A DNA stretch of 64,000 nt from Sphingobium cyanobacteriorum (GTDB lineage: Bacteria; Pseudomonadota; Alphaproteobacteria; Sphingomonadales; Sphingomonadaceae), in assembly GCF_030580935.1 (NCBI RefSeq), contig NZ_JAUQOM010000005.1:62001-126000 (forward strand), written 5' to 3'. This document shows positions 25,613 through 34,376 of the stretch, piece by piece (the stretch's first letter is position 1; every line of letters begins with the position of its first letter). The notes beneath the pieces were generated by a model that did not search any database, was not told where the DNA came from, and saw only the letters and a list, made by a program, of their open reading frames with translations. The position numbers and the translations under genes are program-made.

Positions 25613-26707
25613 ATGACTGAGATTGCCAATCTGAAAGCCGGGTTGATTGCCGACATTGCCGCCGCCGACACGCTGGACGCGGTCGAGGCGTTGCGCGTTG
25701 GCGCTTTGGGCAAGAGCGGAGTCATTACCGGCCTGCTCAAGACGCTCGGCCCGATGTCGCCGGACGAGCGACTGGAAAAAGGCCCGCCGATCCAGGATCT
25801 GCGCGAGAGCGTGACCGCCGCGCTGGCGGAGCGGAAGGCGGCGCTGGAGCAGGCGGCGCTGGACGCGCGGCTCGCGTCGGAGAGGGTCGACATGACCCTG
25901 CCCGCCGAGACTGGCCCGCAGGGCAGCGTTCACCCGGTCAGCCAGGTGATGGACGAGCTGGCGGAAATCTTTGCGGATCTGGGTTTCTCGGTCGCGACCG
26001 GGCCGGAGATCGAGGATGACTGGCATAATTTCACCGCGCTCAACATCCCGGAGACGCACCCGGCGCGGGCGATGCACGACACTTTCTACTTCCCCGACGT
26101 AAATGACGCCGCCCAGAAGATGCTGCTGCGCACCCATACGTCGCCGGTGCAGATCCGCACGATGATGACACAGGAGCCGCCGATCCGCATCATCGCGCCC
26201 GGCCGTGTCTATCGCAGCGACAGCGACGCGACCCACACGCCGATGTTTCACCAGATCGAAGGGCTGGTGATCGACAAGGGGATCACCCTGGGGCACCTGA
26301 AATGGACGCTGGAGACGTTCCTCAAGGCGTTTTTCGAGCGTGAGGATATCGTCCTGCGCCTGCGCCCCAGTTACTTCCCGTTCACCGAACCGTCGGTCGA
26401 GGTCGATGTCGGCTATACGCTGGTGAACGGCCAGCGGGTCATCGGCGGGGATGGCGAAGGGCCAAGCGGCGGCTGGCTGGAGGTGCTGGGCAGCGGCATG
26501 GTGAACCGCCGGGTGATCGAGGCGTGCGGCCTTGATCCCGACGAGTGGCAAGGCTTTGCCTTTGGCACCGGGGTCGACCGGCTCGCCATGCTCAAATATG
26601 GGATGAACGACTTGCGCGCTTTCTTCGACGGCGACCTGCGCTGGCTCAAACATTATGGCTTTTCGGCGCTGGACGTGCCCACGCTGAGCGGAGGAGTGGG
26701 CGCATGA
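25613..26707 (+). CDS. pheS: Phenylalanyl-tRNA synthetase alpha subunit
   Basis: Catalytic subunit of the alpha2-beta2 enzyme, 364 residues. It has an N-terminal coiled coil (about residues 1-85), then class II motifs: [19 protein letters not shown], motif 2 as [26 protein letters not shown], and motif 3 as [17 protein letters not shown]. The start [11 protein letters not shown] was chosen over an upstream Met by family fit. The stop overlaps the pheT start by 4 bp (ATGA). Confidence 0.96.
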   Translation: MTEIANLKAGLIADIAAADTLDAVEALRVGALGKSGVITGLLKTLGPMSPDERLEKGPPIQDLRESVTAALAERKAALEQAALDARLASERVDMTLPAETGPQGSVHPVSQVMDELAEIFADLGFSVATGPEIEDDWHNFTALNIPETHPARAMHDTFYFPDVNDAAQKMLLRTHTSPVQIRTMMTQEPPIRIIAPGRVYRSDSDATHTPMFHQIEGLVIDKGITLGHLKWTLETFLKAFFEREDIVLRLRPSYFPFTEPSVEVDVGYTLVNGQRVIGGDGEGPSGGWLEVLGSGMVNRRVIEACGLDPDEWQGFAFGTGVDRLAMLKYGMNDLRAFFDGDLRWLKHYGFSALDVPTLSGGVGA

Positions 26708-29121
26708 AGTTCACGCTGAGCTGGCTCAAGACGCATCTGGCGACCGATGCCGACCTGCCGACGATCCTCAGGACGCTGAACGCCATCGGGCTGGAGGTCG
26801 AAGGCGTCGAAAATCCGGCCGACAGGCTGGGCGGCTTCAAGATCGCCAAGGTCCTGACCGCAGAGCCTCATCCGCAGGCCGACAAGTTGCAGGTGCTGAC
26901 AGTCGATCATGGCGACGGTGCGCCGTTGCAGGTCGTGTGCGGCGCGCCCAATGCGCGCGCGGGCCTTGTCGGCGTGTTCGGGACCGAAGGCGCGGTAGTG
27001 CCGGCCAATGGCATGGTGCTGAAAAAGACCGCGATCCGGGGCGTCGAATCCAACGGCATGATGTGTTCGACCCGTGAACTGGAACTGGGCGATGATCATG
27101 ACGGCATCATCGAACTGGAGCCGCACGCGCCGGTGGGGCAGGTCTATGCCGACTGGGCAGGGCTGAACGATCCGGTCATCGACGTCAGCGTCACCCCCAA
27201 CCGGCAGGACTGCATGGGCGTGCGCGGGATCGCGCGCGATCTGGCGGCGGCGGGCCTTGGGACGCTGAATGCCATCATCGTGCCGGAGATTGCGGGCGTC
27301 GGGCCGGGACCGGATGTGCGGACGGACGACACGGACGGCTGCCCCGCTTTTTTTGCGCGGACCGTGCGCGGCGTGACCAATGGTGCGTCGCCCGAATGGA
27401 TGGCGCGGCGGCTGAAGGCGATCGGCCAGAAGCCGATCAGCACGCTGGTCGACATCACCAACTATATCATGTTCGATCTTGGAAGGCCGCTGCACGTCTA
27501 TGACATGGCGACGCTCAAGGGCGGACTGGTGGCGCGCAAGGGCAACGCCGGCGAGCAGGTGCTGGCGCTCAACGGCAAGAGCTACACCGTCGACGAGACG
27601 ATGACCGTCATCGCCGACGACGCAGCCGTGCACGACATTGGCGGCATCATGGGCGGCGAACATTCCGGCGCGCAGGACGGGACGACCGACGTGCTGATCG
27701 AATGCGCCTATTTCACGCCGGAGCGGATTGCGATGACGGGGCAGAAACTGGCCCTGACGTCCGACGCGCGGGGCCGCTTCGAGCGCGGGGTCGATCCGGC
27801 CTTTCTGGACGATGGCCTGTCGATCGCCACCAGCCTGGTGGTGAGCCTGTGCGGCGGCACCCCCAGCGAGGCGACCCGCGCGGGAACGCCGCCGGTCGCG
27901 GCGAAGATCGTCAGCTATGATCCGGGCCGGTGCCTGACGCTGGCGGGCGTGGACGTGCCCGCCGACGAACAGCGCCGCATCCTGGCAAGCCTGGGCTTCA
28001 CCGTCACCGGCAGCGATGGCGGGTTCGAATATCAGGACGGCGTGCCGGTGAGCGTCGCGGCCGACTGGGCGATCGCCGTGCCGAGCTGGCGGCGCGACGT
28101 TGATGGCTGGCCCGACATCGTGGAAGAAGTGGTGCGGATCGTGGGTCTGGGCCAGGTGCCCTCCACCCCGCTGCCGCGCGTGCCGGGCGTCGCCCGCCCG
28201 ACCGCCACGCCAGAACAACTGGTCGAGCGTCGGGTGCGTCGCACTGCCGCAGCGCGGGGTCTGGCCGAAGCGATCAACTGGTCGTTCCTGTCCGAAAAGG
28301 AGGCCGCCGCTATGGGTGGTGGCGACTGGACGCTGGCGAACCCGATTTCCGAGGATTTGAAGGTCATGCGACCTTCGCTGCTGCCCGGCCTGCTGGCGGC
28401 GACCAGGCGCAATGTCGATCGCAGCGCGACCAGCGTGCGGCTGTTCGAACTGGGTCGCCGCTATTTCCGGCAGGGCGAGCGGGCGACCGCAGGCTTCGTG
28501 CTGGCCGGCGAGAAGGTGGCGCGCGGCTGGCAGAACGGCAAGGCGCAGGGCTTCGACGCCTTCGACGCCAAGGCGGAAGTGATCGCGCTGCTGGCGGCCG
28601 CCGGCGCGCCGGTCGCCAATCTCCAGAATTTTGGAGAAGTGTCCGCCGCCTATCATCCCGGCCAGTCGGGCACGCTGCGGCTGGGGCCAAAGGTGGTGCT
28701 GGCCGAATATGGCGTGCTGCATCCCAGCCTTGCCAGGCAGTTCGGCCTGAGCGGCACCGTGGTCGCGGGCGAGATTTTCCTCGATGCGATTCCGGGCAAG
28801 CGCAAGGCAGGCTTCATGCGCGCGCCCTATGCGCCGCCGCCGTTGCAGGCGGTGAAGCGGGACTTCGCGTTCGTCGTGCCGGACAGGGTCGAGGCCGATG
28901 CGCTGGTGCGCAGCGTGAAAGGCGCGGACAAGAAGGCTATCGTCGATGTGCGCCTGTTCGATGTCTTTGTCGGACCGGGCGTGGACGACGGCCACAAGTC
29001 GCTGGCGATCGAGGTGACGTTGCAACCGGGCGAAAAGAGTTTCAGCCAGGAAGAGCTGGAAGCGATCAGCGCCGCGGTGGTGAAGGCCGCGCAGAAACTG
29101 GGCGGTTCGCTGCGGGGTTAG
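26704..29121 (+). CDS. pheT: Phenylalanyl-tRNA synthetase beta subunit
   Basis: An 805-residue beta subunit beginning [20 protein letters not shown]. Domains in order are the N-terminal and EMAP/OB-like tRNA-binding fold ([20 protein letters not shown]), the B3/B4 editing domain, the B5 domain, the catalytic-like core and the C-terminal anticodon-binding ferredoxin fold ([20 protein letters not shown]). Length is normal. It is coupled to pheS and convergent with the psp operon. Confidence 0.96.
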   Translation: MKFTLSWLKTHLATDADLPTILRTLNAIGLEVEGVENPADRLGGFKIAKVLTAEPHPQADKLQVLTVDHGDGAPLQVVCGAPNARAGLVGVFGTEGAVVPANGMVLKKTAIRGVESNGMMCSTRELELGDDHDGIIELEPHAPVGQVYADWAGLNDPVIDVSVTPNRQDCMGVRGIARDLAAAGLGTLNAIIVPEIAGVGPGPDVRTDDTDGCPAFFARTVRGVTNGASPEWMARRLKAIGQKPISTLVDITNYIMFDLGRPLHVYDMATLKGGLVARKGNAGEQVLALNGKSYTVDETMTVIADDAAVHDIGGIMGGEHSGAQDGTTDVLIECAYFTPERIAMTGQKLALTSDARGRFERGVDPAFLDDGLSIATSLVVSLCGGTPSEATRAGTPPVAAKIVSYDPGRCLTLAGVDVPADEQRRILASLGFTVTGSDGGFEYQDGVPVSVAADWAIAVPSWRRDVDGWPDIVEEVVRIVGLGQVPSTPLPRVPGVARPTATPEQLVERRVRRTAAARGLAEAINWSFLSEKEAAAMGGGDWTLANPISEDLKVMRPSLLPGLLAATRRNVDRSATSVRLFELGRRYFRQGERATAGFVLAGEKVARGWQNGKAQGFDAFDAKAEVIALLAAAGAPVANLQNFGEVSAAYHPGQSGTLRLGPKVVLAEYGVLHPSLARQFGLSGTVVAGEIFLDAIPGKRKAGFMRAPYAPPPLQAVKRDFAFVVPDRVEADALVRSVKGADKKAIVDVRLFDVFVGPGVDDGHKSLAIEVTLQPGEKSFSQEELEAISAAVVKAAQKLGGSLRG

Positions 29122-29143
29122 GCGGATCGGACCGTGAGGATAG

Positions 29144-29171
29144 CCGTGCTCCCGCCTGCGCGGAAGCACGG
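29144..29171. repeat. REP-like palindrome at the pheT/psp junction
   Basis: CCGTGCT (29144-29150) and AGCACGG (29165-29171) enclose an inner CCGC/GCGG hairpin. It lies between the convergent ends of pheT and the last gene of the psp operon and may terminate both. Confidence 0.7.
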
Positions 29172-29181
29172 CGGTCTTTCG

Positions 29182-29421
29182 TTACAGATCCACGCCGGCG
29201 GCGATCGCTTCCAGCTTGCGGATGCGTTCCTTGAGATCGGCGACTTCGATCCGGGCGGCGGCCGAAGGCGGCGGCGCTTCATCGGCATGGCCATAGCGCC
29301 CCAGTTCGGCACGCTTCAGTTCCAGCCAGCCGTTCCAGCCGCGCAAGGCCGCGACCGTGATGATGGCAAGACCGGCCAGGCCGGTCATCGCCAAAATGAT
29401 ATAGAGATAGGGGTCTTGCAT
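29182..29421 (-). CDS. Small membrane protein with PspB-like coiled coil (psp operon, last gene)
   Basis: A 79-residue protein, MQDPYLYIILAMTGLAGLAI, with one N-terminal membrane helix (residues about 6-26), a polar linker and a C-terminal helix ADLKERIRKLEAIAAGVDL. That helix matches the motif shared by the neighbouring small proteins and PspB (L-K/E-x-R-I/V-x-x-L-E-x-I), but here the chain ends before the final LxxxIxxLR part. A membrane-anchored adaptor role is inferred from this likeness and from operon position. Confidence 0.7.
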   Translation of the reverse strand: MQDPYLYIILAMTGLAGLAIITVAALRGWNGWLELKRAELGRYGHADEAPPPSAAARIEVADLKERIRKLEAIAAGVDL

Positions 29422-29447
29422 ATAAGCCTCCCTGTCCGGCGCGATAC

Positions 29448-29699
29448 TCAGTCGCGATCCCGGAGTTTTTCGAATTCCCGCTCCAGCGCGGTGGAGCCGT
29501 CCGTGGCGAGCCGTTCCAGCACGGCGACGCGATCCTTGAGCGCCTTCACCTCGGCACGGAGCCGTTCGGCTTCGGGGTCGGGACCGCGCTGGATGAACTC
29601 TTCGCCCTTGTGCCGGCGCACGACGCCATATCTGGCGCGCAGGACGCTGGCGATGGCGGTGATGGCGATGATGGCGACGACCATTTCAAACGGATTCAT
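29448..29699 (-). CDS. Small membrane protein with PspB-like coiled coil (psp operon)
   Basis: An 83-residue protein starting MNPFEMVVAIIAITAIASVL. One N-terminal membrane helix is followed by a basic stretch (RARYGVVRRHKGEE). A coiled coil ALKDRVAVLERLATDGSTAL then runs to a charged tail EFEKLRDRD. Residues DRVAVLERLATD are nearly the same as in the next two upstream genes (DRLAVVERIVTD and DRIAVLERIATD), so these are paralogues. The start at 29699 is chosen because the hydrophobic helix begins there; an upstream Met would add an unlikely 18-residue leader. Confidence 0.75.
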   Translation of the reverse strand: MNPFEMVVAIIAITAIASVLRARYGVVRRHKGEEFIQRGPDPEAERLRAEVKALKDRVAVLERLATDGSTALEREFEKLRDRD

Positions 29700-29814
29700 A
29701 TCGATCACTCCCTGATGGCGCGCTGGCCATGACCAGATTTTTTGAGGCATCATTTCACCGGAAAACCGATTCCCGCCTTTAACGGCACGGATCTTTCGGC
29801 TCCGTATGATGCCG

Positions 29815-30126
29815 TCAGTTGGCGGGGCTGCGCAGCCGTTCGATTTGCCGGGTCAACTGGTGGCTTTCGTCGGTGACGATCCGCTCCACCACGGCGAGCC
29901 GGTCCTTCATCGATCCGATCTCGGCGCGGAGCTGGGCATTTTCCTGGCTCAGCAGCTTGATGCGCTCGACCATTTCCTCATTCTTCTGCGGATAGATCGG
30001 CTTGCCCCAGCTATTTTCGAGCGGATAGCCATGTTTGATGCGCAGCCAGGTGGTGAATATCCAGCCGCCCACCGCCAGCGATCCGACAATGACCGCGACC
30101 GGCGCAAAGGCTTCGAATGGAAACAT
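29815..30126 (-). CDS. Small membrane protein with PspB-like coiled coil (psp operon)
   Basis: A 103-residue protein: membrane helix at residues about 8-28 (VAVIVGSLAVGGWIFTTWLR), then KHGYPLENSWGKPIYPQKNE, then a coiled coil MKDRLAVVERIVTDESHQL ending RQIERLRSPAN. The segment FTTWLRIKHGYPLENSW is shared with the adjacent 30153 gene (FTTWVRARHGYPVENEW), so the two are recent paralogues over their whole length. The function is unknown; PspB-like membrane adaptor is the inference. Confidence 0.8.
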   Translation of the reverse strand: MFPFEAFAPVAVIVGSLAVGGWIFTTWLRIKHGYPLENSWGKPIYPQKNEEMVERIKLLSQENAQLRAEIGSMKDRLAVVERIVTDESHQLTRQIERLRSPAN

Positions 30127-30152
30127 GATGATACTCCCCTTGGCTGCCGGTA

Positions 30153-30443
30153 TCAGCGCAGCGCGTCGATGTCGCGCGCGGTGCGGGTGGCGGGATCGGT
30201 GGCGATCCTTTCCAGCACGGCGATGCGGTCTTCGAGGCGGCTGATGCGGCCCATCAGCTTTTCGTTTTCACAGACAAGCAGGTCGATTTTTCGACCGGCG
30301 TCAGGGTCCGTTCGATGAACGGTGCCGGTCCATTCATTTTCCACCGGATAGCCATGGCGCGCCCGGACCCAGGTGGTGAACATCCAGCCCAGGGTCGACA
30401 AGGCGATAATGGCCAGGACGAAAGTGGGACCGCTAAATTGCAT
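30153..30443 (-). CDS. Small membrane protein with PspB-like coiled coil (psp operon)
   Basis: A 96-residue protein: membrane helix (residues about 7-26), the paralogue segment MFTTWVRARHGYPVENEW, and the C-terminal coil SRLEDRIAVLERIATDPATR followed by DIDALR. It starts 29 bp after the pspC stop with a GGGGAGAGA ribosome site. It differs from PspB by the HGYP-ENxW block, which the known PspB lacks and which is shared only with the next gene. Confidence 0.8.
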   Translation of the reverse strand: MQFSGPTFVLAIIALSTLGWMFTTWVRARHGYPVENEWTGTVHRTDPDAGRKIDLLVCENEKLMGRISRLEDRIAVLERIATDPATRTARDIDALR

Positions 30444-30472
30444 GACTGTCTCTCCCCTGTTGCCTGCCCCCC

Positions 30473-30853
30473 TTAGCGCAGGCTGTCGATTTCGTCGGCG
30501 AGGCGGGTGTTGCGGCTGGTATAATAGATTTCGATATCGGCCAGGCGCCGGTCGATGTCGCGGAACTTGGACCGGACATCGCGGGTCGAGCGGGTCGGGT
30601 TGGTGCGCACGCCCTGCCAGAATTTCTCGTCATCGCGGTCCGCATAGAGGCCCAGCGGCTTGTTCTCGGCAAAATAGGCGATGATGAAATAGGCGATCAG
30701 CGTCCAGGGGAAGGCGCCCATCAGGGTGATGAGCACCGCGCCCACCCGGACCCACAGAACGTCGATCCCGCTATAGTCGGCAATCCCCGAACAGACGCCC
30801 AGCCATTTGCCTTTGGCCTTGTCCAGGTAGAATTTGGTGCGGCGGGCGGTCAT
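30473..30853 (-). CDS. pspC: Phage shock protein C
   Basis: A PspC-domain protein of 126 residues. KFYLDKAKGKWLGVCSGIAD is the PspC signature, with DVLWVRVGAVLITLMGAFPW and a second hydrophobic stretch giving the membrane part. The C-terminal soluble tail (FRDIDRRLADIEIYYTSRNT then DEIDSLR) carries the same heptad motif as the small paralogues downstream. In enterobacteria PspB and PspC together sense membrane stress and sequester PspA. It starts 1 bp after the pspB stop. Confidence 0.92.
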   Translation of the reverse strand: MTARRTKFYLDKAKGKWLGVCSGIADYSGIDVLWVRVGAVLITLMGAFPWTLIAYFIIAYFAENKPLGLYADRDDEKFWQGVRTNPTRSTRDVRSKFRDIDRRLADIEIYYTSRNTRLADEIDSLR

Positions 30854-30854
30854 G

Positions 30855-31121
30855 TCAGTTCCTCCGGTCGAGTTCATAGCCGTCGTCGGACGACGGGCGA
30901 GAGGGGCGGAAATCGGGATTGTCGGCGGCGACGATCCGTTCGACCGTCTGGAGCCGTTCTTCCAGACGGCGGGCGAGAAGGTGGAGGTCGTCCAGCAGCT
31001 TCTCATCCTCGTCGGTGATCTTGGGCGCCTGCTTCCACTTGGTGACATAGTGGAAGATCAGCCAGGGCATGCCGATGAACAACATGCCGCAGATCATGAT
31101 GGGCAGGAACACGTCTTCCAT
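30855..31121 (-). CDS. pspB: Phage shock protein B
   Basis: An 88-residue PspB: one N-terminal membrane helix (FLPIMICGMLFIGMPWLIFH), then a cytoplasmic region with coil DEKLLDDLHLLARRLEERLQ and TVERIVAADNPDFRP. The LARRLEERLQTVERI motif is typical of PspB and is the pattern repeated in the four downstream genes. It lies 4 bp after the pspA stop. Confidence 0.92.
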   Translation of the reverse strand: MEDVFLPIMICGMLFIGMPWLIFHYVTKWKQAPKITDEDEKLLDDLHLLARRLEERLQTVERIVAADNPDFRPSRPSSDDGYELDRRN

Positions 31122-31125
31122 CGGA

Positions 31126-31806
31126 TCAGGCTCCCCCGGTCTTGCCGGCGTTCATCGACGCCTTGAGCGCGGCGAGATCGGCATCGACCTTGTCGGCCGA
31201 CTTCAATTCCGCAATCTCTTCCTCCAGCGTCTTGGGGACGCCGCCCAGCGTCATCGCGTCGGCGCGGCCTTCGGCGATGTCCACGCGGCGTTCCAGCATG
31301 TCGAAGCGGGCGAAGGCTTCATTGACCTTCTCGCCGGCATAGGCTTCGCGGACGCGCAGGCGGTTTTCCGCGCTCTGCATCCGGGTGACGAGGCTGTTCT
31401 GGCGGGCGCGGGCTTCGCGCAGCTTGCCTTGCAGCTTGGCGATATCCTCTTCCGAGGCTTTGAGCGCTTCGTCGAGAATCTCGATCTCATGGGCAAGATG
31501 ATCGGCCATGTCGGTCGCCTTCTGACGCTCGACCAGCGCGGCCTTGGCCAGATCCTCGCGGTCCTTGGACAATGCGAGCTGCGCCTTTTCGGTCCAGCTA
31601 TCCTGAAGGGCGTTGAGCTTGGCGATGTGGCGGCGCATTTCCTTCTGGTCGGCGATGGTGCGGGCGGCCGACGCGCGGACCTCGACCAGCGTTTCCTCCA
31701 TTTCGAGGATGATCATGCGGATCATCTTCGCGGGGTCTTCGGCCTTGTCGAGCAGGTCGGTCACATTGGCGGCGATGATGTCGCGGGTGCGGGAGAAAAT
31801 ACCCAT
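31126..31806 (-). CDS. pspA: Phage shock protein A (PspA/IM30/Vipp1 family)
   Basis: A 226-residue, almost wholly helical ESCRT-III-like protein that binds stressed membranes and inhibits PspF. It starts MGIFSRTRDIIAANVTDLLD with the amphipathic N-terminal helix. Next come DPAKMIRMIILEMEETLVEV and long heptad stretches, ending in a Gly/Ala tail (NAGKTGGA). The start was set at 31806 because upstream residues are not PspA-like. It is followed directly by pspB and pspC. Confidence 0.96.
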   Translation of the reverse strand: MGIFSRTRDIIAANVTDLLDKAEDPAKMIRMIILEMEETLVEVRASAARTIADQKEMRRHIAKLNALQDSWTEKAQLALSKDREDLAKAALVERQKATDMADHLAHEIEILDEALKASEEDIAKLQGKLREARARQNSLVTRMQSAENRLRVREAYAGEKVNEAFARFDMLERRVDIAEGRADAMTLGGVPKTLEEEIAELKSADKVDADLAALKASMNAGKTGGA

Positions 31807-31889
31807 TTGAACGTCACTCCTGGTCTTGTCTTTCAAGGGGGCCGGGGCGGGCGAGAGGGGGCACACCCGCCCCGGCCGGGCTGCGATCC

Positions 31890-32084
31890 TTACGCCAGAT
31901 AGCGCAGGGTCGCGGGGGTGTTCCGGGTCGCGAGCATCGGGACTTCGCTGGCACGGGCCGCATTTTCGCTGGCGCGGGCCGGGCCGACCGCCGAAAGGAT
32001 CATGGTCGATCCGAACAGGACGGCGACGAGCGCGGCCGCCATCAACTGGCCGATTTCGCGAACGCTGCTGGTCTGGTTGGTCAT
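31890..32084 (-). CDS. 64-aa membrane peptide, first gene of the psp operon
   Basis: Reads MTNQTSSVREIGQLMAAALV with one hydrophobic helix at residues about 12-32. It ends in a polar segment (SENAARASEVPMLATRNTPA then TLRYLA). An AGGGAGAT ribosome site precedes the ATG. It is the first gene after the sigma-54 promoter and 83 bp before pspA. I do not recognise a named family. The helix followed by an Ala-rich ARASE segment could also be read as an uncleaved or cleavable signal, so export is possible. It is not similar to the PspB-like paralogues. Confidence 0.6.
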   Translation of the reverse strand: MTNQTSSVREIGQLMAAALVAVLFGSTMILSAVGPARASENAARASEVPMLATRNTPATLRYLA

Positions 32085-32149
32085 TGTCTTATCTCCCTGA
32101 AACTTGGCCTTCACAGGTTCCGCGATTGGTCGCGGATTGCCTGTAACTT

Positions 32150-32166
32150 TGCAGATGCCGTGCCAA
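32150..32166 (-). promoter_or_regulatory. Sigma-54 promoter of the psp operon
   Basis: Read leftwards the sequence is TTGGCACGGCATCTGCA. It matches the sigma-54 consensus YTGGCACG-N4-TTGCW with one mismatch and the exact GG-N10-GC spacing. The expected start site is near 32139, leaving about 55 nt of leader before the first gene. It fits PspF, a sigma-54 activator, encoded divergently. Confidence 0.88.
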
Positions 32167-32239
32167 TTTGCAGAAAGGCCGGATTTCCGGGATTTTTTCG
32201 AGATTTGGCGCCCCAATGCCAGAATATCCCTTGCCGAAA

Positions 32240-32256
32240 GGTGGGAAATTTCACCA
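32240..32256. promoter_or_regulatory. Candidate PspF upstream activating site
   Basis: The stretch GGTGGGAAATTTCACC contains the perfect palindrome GAAATTTC. It lies about 100-117 bp upstream of the predicted psp start site, at the distance expected of a sigma-54 enhancer. It also sits 12 bp before the pspF start codon, so binding there could repress pspF, as PspF autoregulation does in E. coli. The overall symmetry is imperfect. Confidence 0.4.
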
Positions 32257-32267
32257 TAAGTTGGGGC

Positions 32268-33293
32268 ATGGAGAAAAATACCCAATTTGTCGGCCAGAGC
32301 TTCGCCTTTCTCGATGCGGTCGAGCAGGCGGGACGGGCCGCCGAACTCAACCGGCCGGTGCTGGTGATCGGCGAGCGCGGGACGGGCAAGGAACTGATCG
32401 CCGAGCGGCTGCATCACCTGTCCCCACGCTGGGGCGAGCCGCTGATCACGATGAACTGCGCCGCGCTGCCCGAAACCCTGATCGAGGCGGAACTGTTCGG
32501 CCATGAACAGGGCGCCTTCACCGGCGCGACCAAGGCACGGCCGGGCCGGTTCGAGGAGGCCGATGGCGGCACCCTGTTTCTGGACGAACTGGGCACGCTG
32601 TCGATGGCGGCGCAGGAACGGCTGCTGCGCGTGGTCGAATATGGCGAGGTGACGCGGATCGGCGCATCGCGGCCCATGCGGGTGGACGTGCGGATCGTCG
32701 CGGCGACCAATGAGGATCTGCCGGCCGCGGCCGAGGCAGGGCGGTTCCGGCCCGACCTGCTGGACCGGCTGAGTTTCGAGGTCATCACCCTGCCCCCGCT
32801 GCGCGCGCGCGAGGGCGATATCCCGGTGCTGGCCGACCATTTCGGCCGGCGCATGGCGGCGGAACTGAACTGGCCGCAATGGCCAGGCTTTTCGGCGGCG
32901 TGTGCGGCGGAGCTGGAGGGGCATGGGTGGCCCGGCAATGTGCGCGAACTGCGCAATGTGGTGGAGCGGGCGGTCTATCGCTGGGACGAGCCGGGAAAGC
33001 CGATCAGCCGCATCACGTTCGACCCGTTCGCTTCGCCCTGGAAGCCCCGGCCGCTGATGCAGCGGGCAGCGGCGGCGCCCTGCGCGCCCGACGCGGCCGC
33101 CCCGCCCGCGCCGCCCGTAACCTTCGAGGCGATCACTGACCTGCGCGCGGCGGTGGACGCGCATGAGGCGGCGATCATCCGCGCCGCGCTGGACCGTTTC
33201 CGCTACAATCAGCGCGCAACCGCCAAGGGGCTGGGCCTGACCTACGACCAGTTGCGCCACTGCATGAAGAAACATGGGTTGAGCGCGGGGTGA
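32268..33293 (+). CDS. pspF: Sigma-54-dependent activator PspF
   Basis: A 341-residue bacterial enhancer-binding protein without an N-terminal sensor domain, as is typical of PspF. The AAA+ core starts at once: Walker A VIGERGTGKELIAERLHH, the GAFTGA loop (EQGAFTGATKARPGRFEEAD), Walker B GGTLFLDELG, and the R-finger region. GWPGNVRELRNVVERAVY follows. The C-terminal HTH is AALDRFRYNQRATAKGLGLT then DQLRHCMKKHG. A proline/alanine-rich linker (about residues 265-285) joins the two parts. It is divergent from the psp operon. Control is expected through PspA. Confidence 0.95.
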   Translation: MEKNTQFVGQSFAFLDAVEQAGRAAELNRPVLVIGERGTGKELIAERLHHLSPRWGEPLITMNCAALPETLIEAELFGHEQGAFTGATKARPGRFEEADGGTLFLDELGTLSMAAQERLLRVVEYGEVTRIGASRPMRVDVRIVAATNEDLPAAAEAGRFRPDLLDRLSFEVITLPPLRAREGDIPVLADHFGRRMAAELNWPQWPGFSAACAAELEGHGWPGNVRELRNVVERAVYRWDEPGKPISRITFDPFASPWKPRPLMQRAAAAPCAPDAAAPPAPPVTFEAITDLRAAVDAHEAAIIRAALDRFRYNQRATAKGLGLTYDQLRHCMKKHGLSAG

Positions 33294-33315
33294 CACGCCC
33301 GCGCCCGTAGCGGGT

Positions 33316-34194
33316 TCAGCGGGTCGGCACCGGCTCCACGCCGCTATAGTCGTAGAAGCCACGGCCGGTCTTGCGGCCGTACCAGCCCGCTTCGACATAT
33401 TTGACGAGCAGCGGCGCGGGGCGATATTTGGGATCGCCGGTGGTGCTGAGAAAGACATTGAGGATTTCGAGCGCGGTGTCGAGGCCGACGAAATCCAGCA
33501 GCGTCAGCGGTCCCATCGGGTGATTGAGGCCCAGTTTGCAGCCCTGGTCGATGTCCACCACGCTGCCCACGCCCTCGCCCAGCACGAACACCGCTTCGTT
33601 CAGCATCGGCAGCAGGATGCGGTTCACGACGAAGCCCGGCGCGTCGAAGGCATGAACCGTGGTCTTGCCGATCTTCGACGCGAAGCCTTCGACCGCCGCA
33701 ACGGTTTCAGGCGTGGTCGCAAGGCCGCGAATGACCTCCACCAGCACCATCACCGGCACCGGATTGAAGAAATGGACGCCCACGAACCGGCCCGCATCGG
33801 GCGCGGCCTGGGCCAGGCGGGTGATGGGGATGGAGGAGGTGTTGGTGGCGAGGATCGCGTCGTCGGCCAAAATCTTGCCGACATTGGCGAAGATGGCGCG
33901 CTTGACCTCCTCCCGTTCGGTCGCGGCCTCGATCACCAGTTGGGCGTCGGCCAGCGGCGCGATGTCGCCGACCGGGGTGATGCGGGCGAGCGTCGCGTCC
34001 GCGTCCGCCTGGACGATCTTTTCCTTTTCCACCGCGCGGGCCAGCAATTTCGCGATGCCCGCCTTGCCCTTTTCCGCGCGGGGAAGGTCGATATCCGAGA
34101 GGATGACGGCATAGCCCGCCTGCGCCGCGACCTGGGCGATGCCCGCCCCCATCTGTCCCGCGCCGATCACGCCCACCGTGCGAATATCCGTCAT
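33316..34194 (-). CDS. 3-hydroxybutyryl-CoA dehydrogenase
   Basis: A 292-residue NAD(P)-dependent 3-hydroxyacyl-CoA dehydrogenase. The N-terminal Rossmann motif is [20 protein letters not shown], followed by the catalytic-His segment [17 protein letters not shown] and the C-terminal dimerisation domain with [19 protein letters not shown] and [18 protein letters not shown]. It fits the single-function Hbd/FadB2 type rather than the FadB fusion. No beta-oxidation operon is adjacent, so it may serve butyrate or PHB metabolism. It is convergent with pspF. Confidence 0.9.
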   Translation of the reverse strand: MTDIRTVGVIGAGQMGAGIAQVAAQAGYAVILSDIDLPRAEKGKAGIAKLLARAVEKEKIVQADADATLARITPVGDIAPLADAQLVIEAATEREEVKRAIFANVGKILADDAILATNTSSIPITRLAQAAPDAGRFVGVHFFNPVPVMVLVEVIRGLATTPETVAAVEGFASKIGKTTVHAFDAPGFVVNRILLPMLNEAVFVLGEGVGSVVDIDQGCKLGLNHPMGPLTLLDFVGLDTALEILNVFLSTTGDPKYRPAPLLVKYVEAGWYGRKTGRGFYDYSGVEPVPTR

Positions 34195-34376
34195 CTTGAT
34201 GCTCCCTCCATGATGTGCAGCCCCCATAACGCCCCGGCAGCGCGGGGGCCAGACCCGTTGGCGACGATGGCCAGACCCGTCGGCGACGATGGATCGTGCC
34301 GTCTTGCCGGTCGGATTGGAGGCGCAGGATCATTTCCGGCTTTGCGCGGCGCGGCCACCATGGTTAAAAGCCCGCC

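Noticed and set aside
26653..29169. 838-codon minus-strand open frame opposite pheT
   Set aside because: Antisense shadow of an intact PheT; composition is typical of reversed GC-rich codons.
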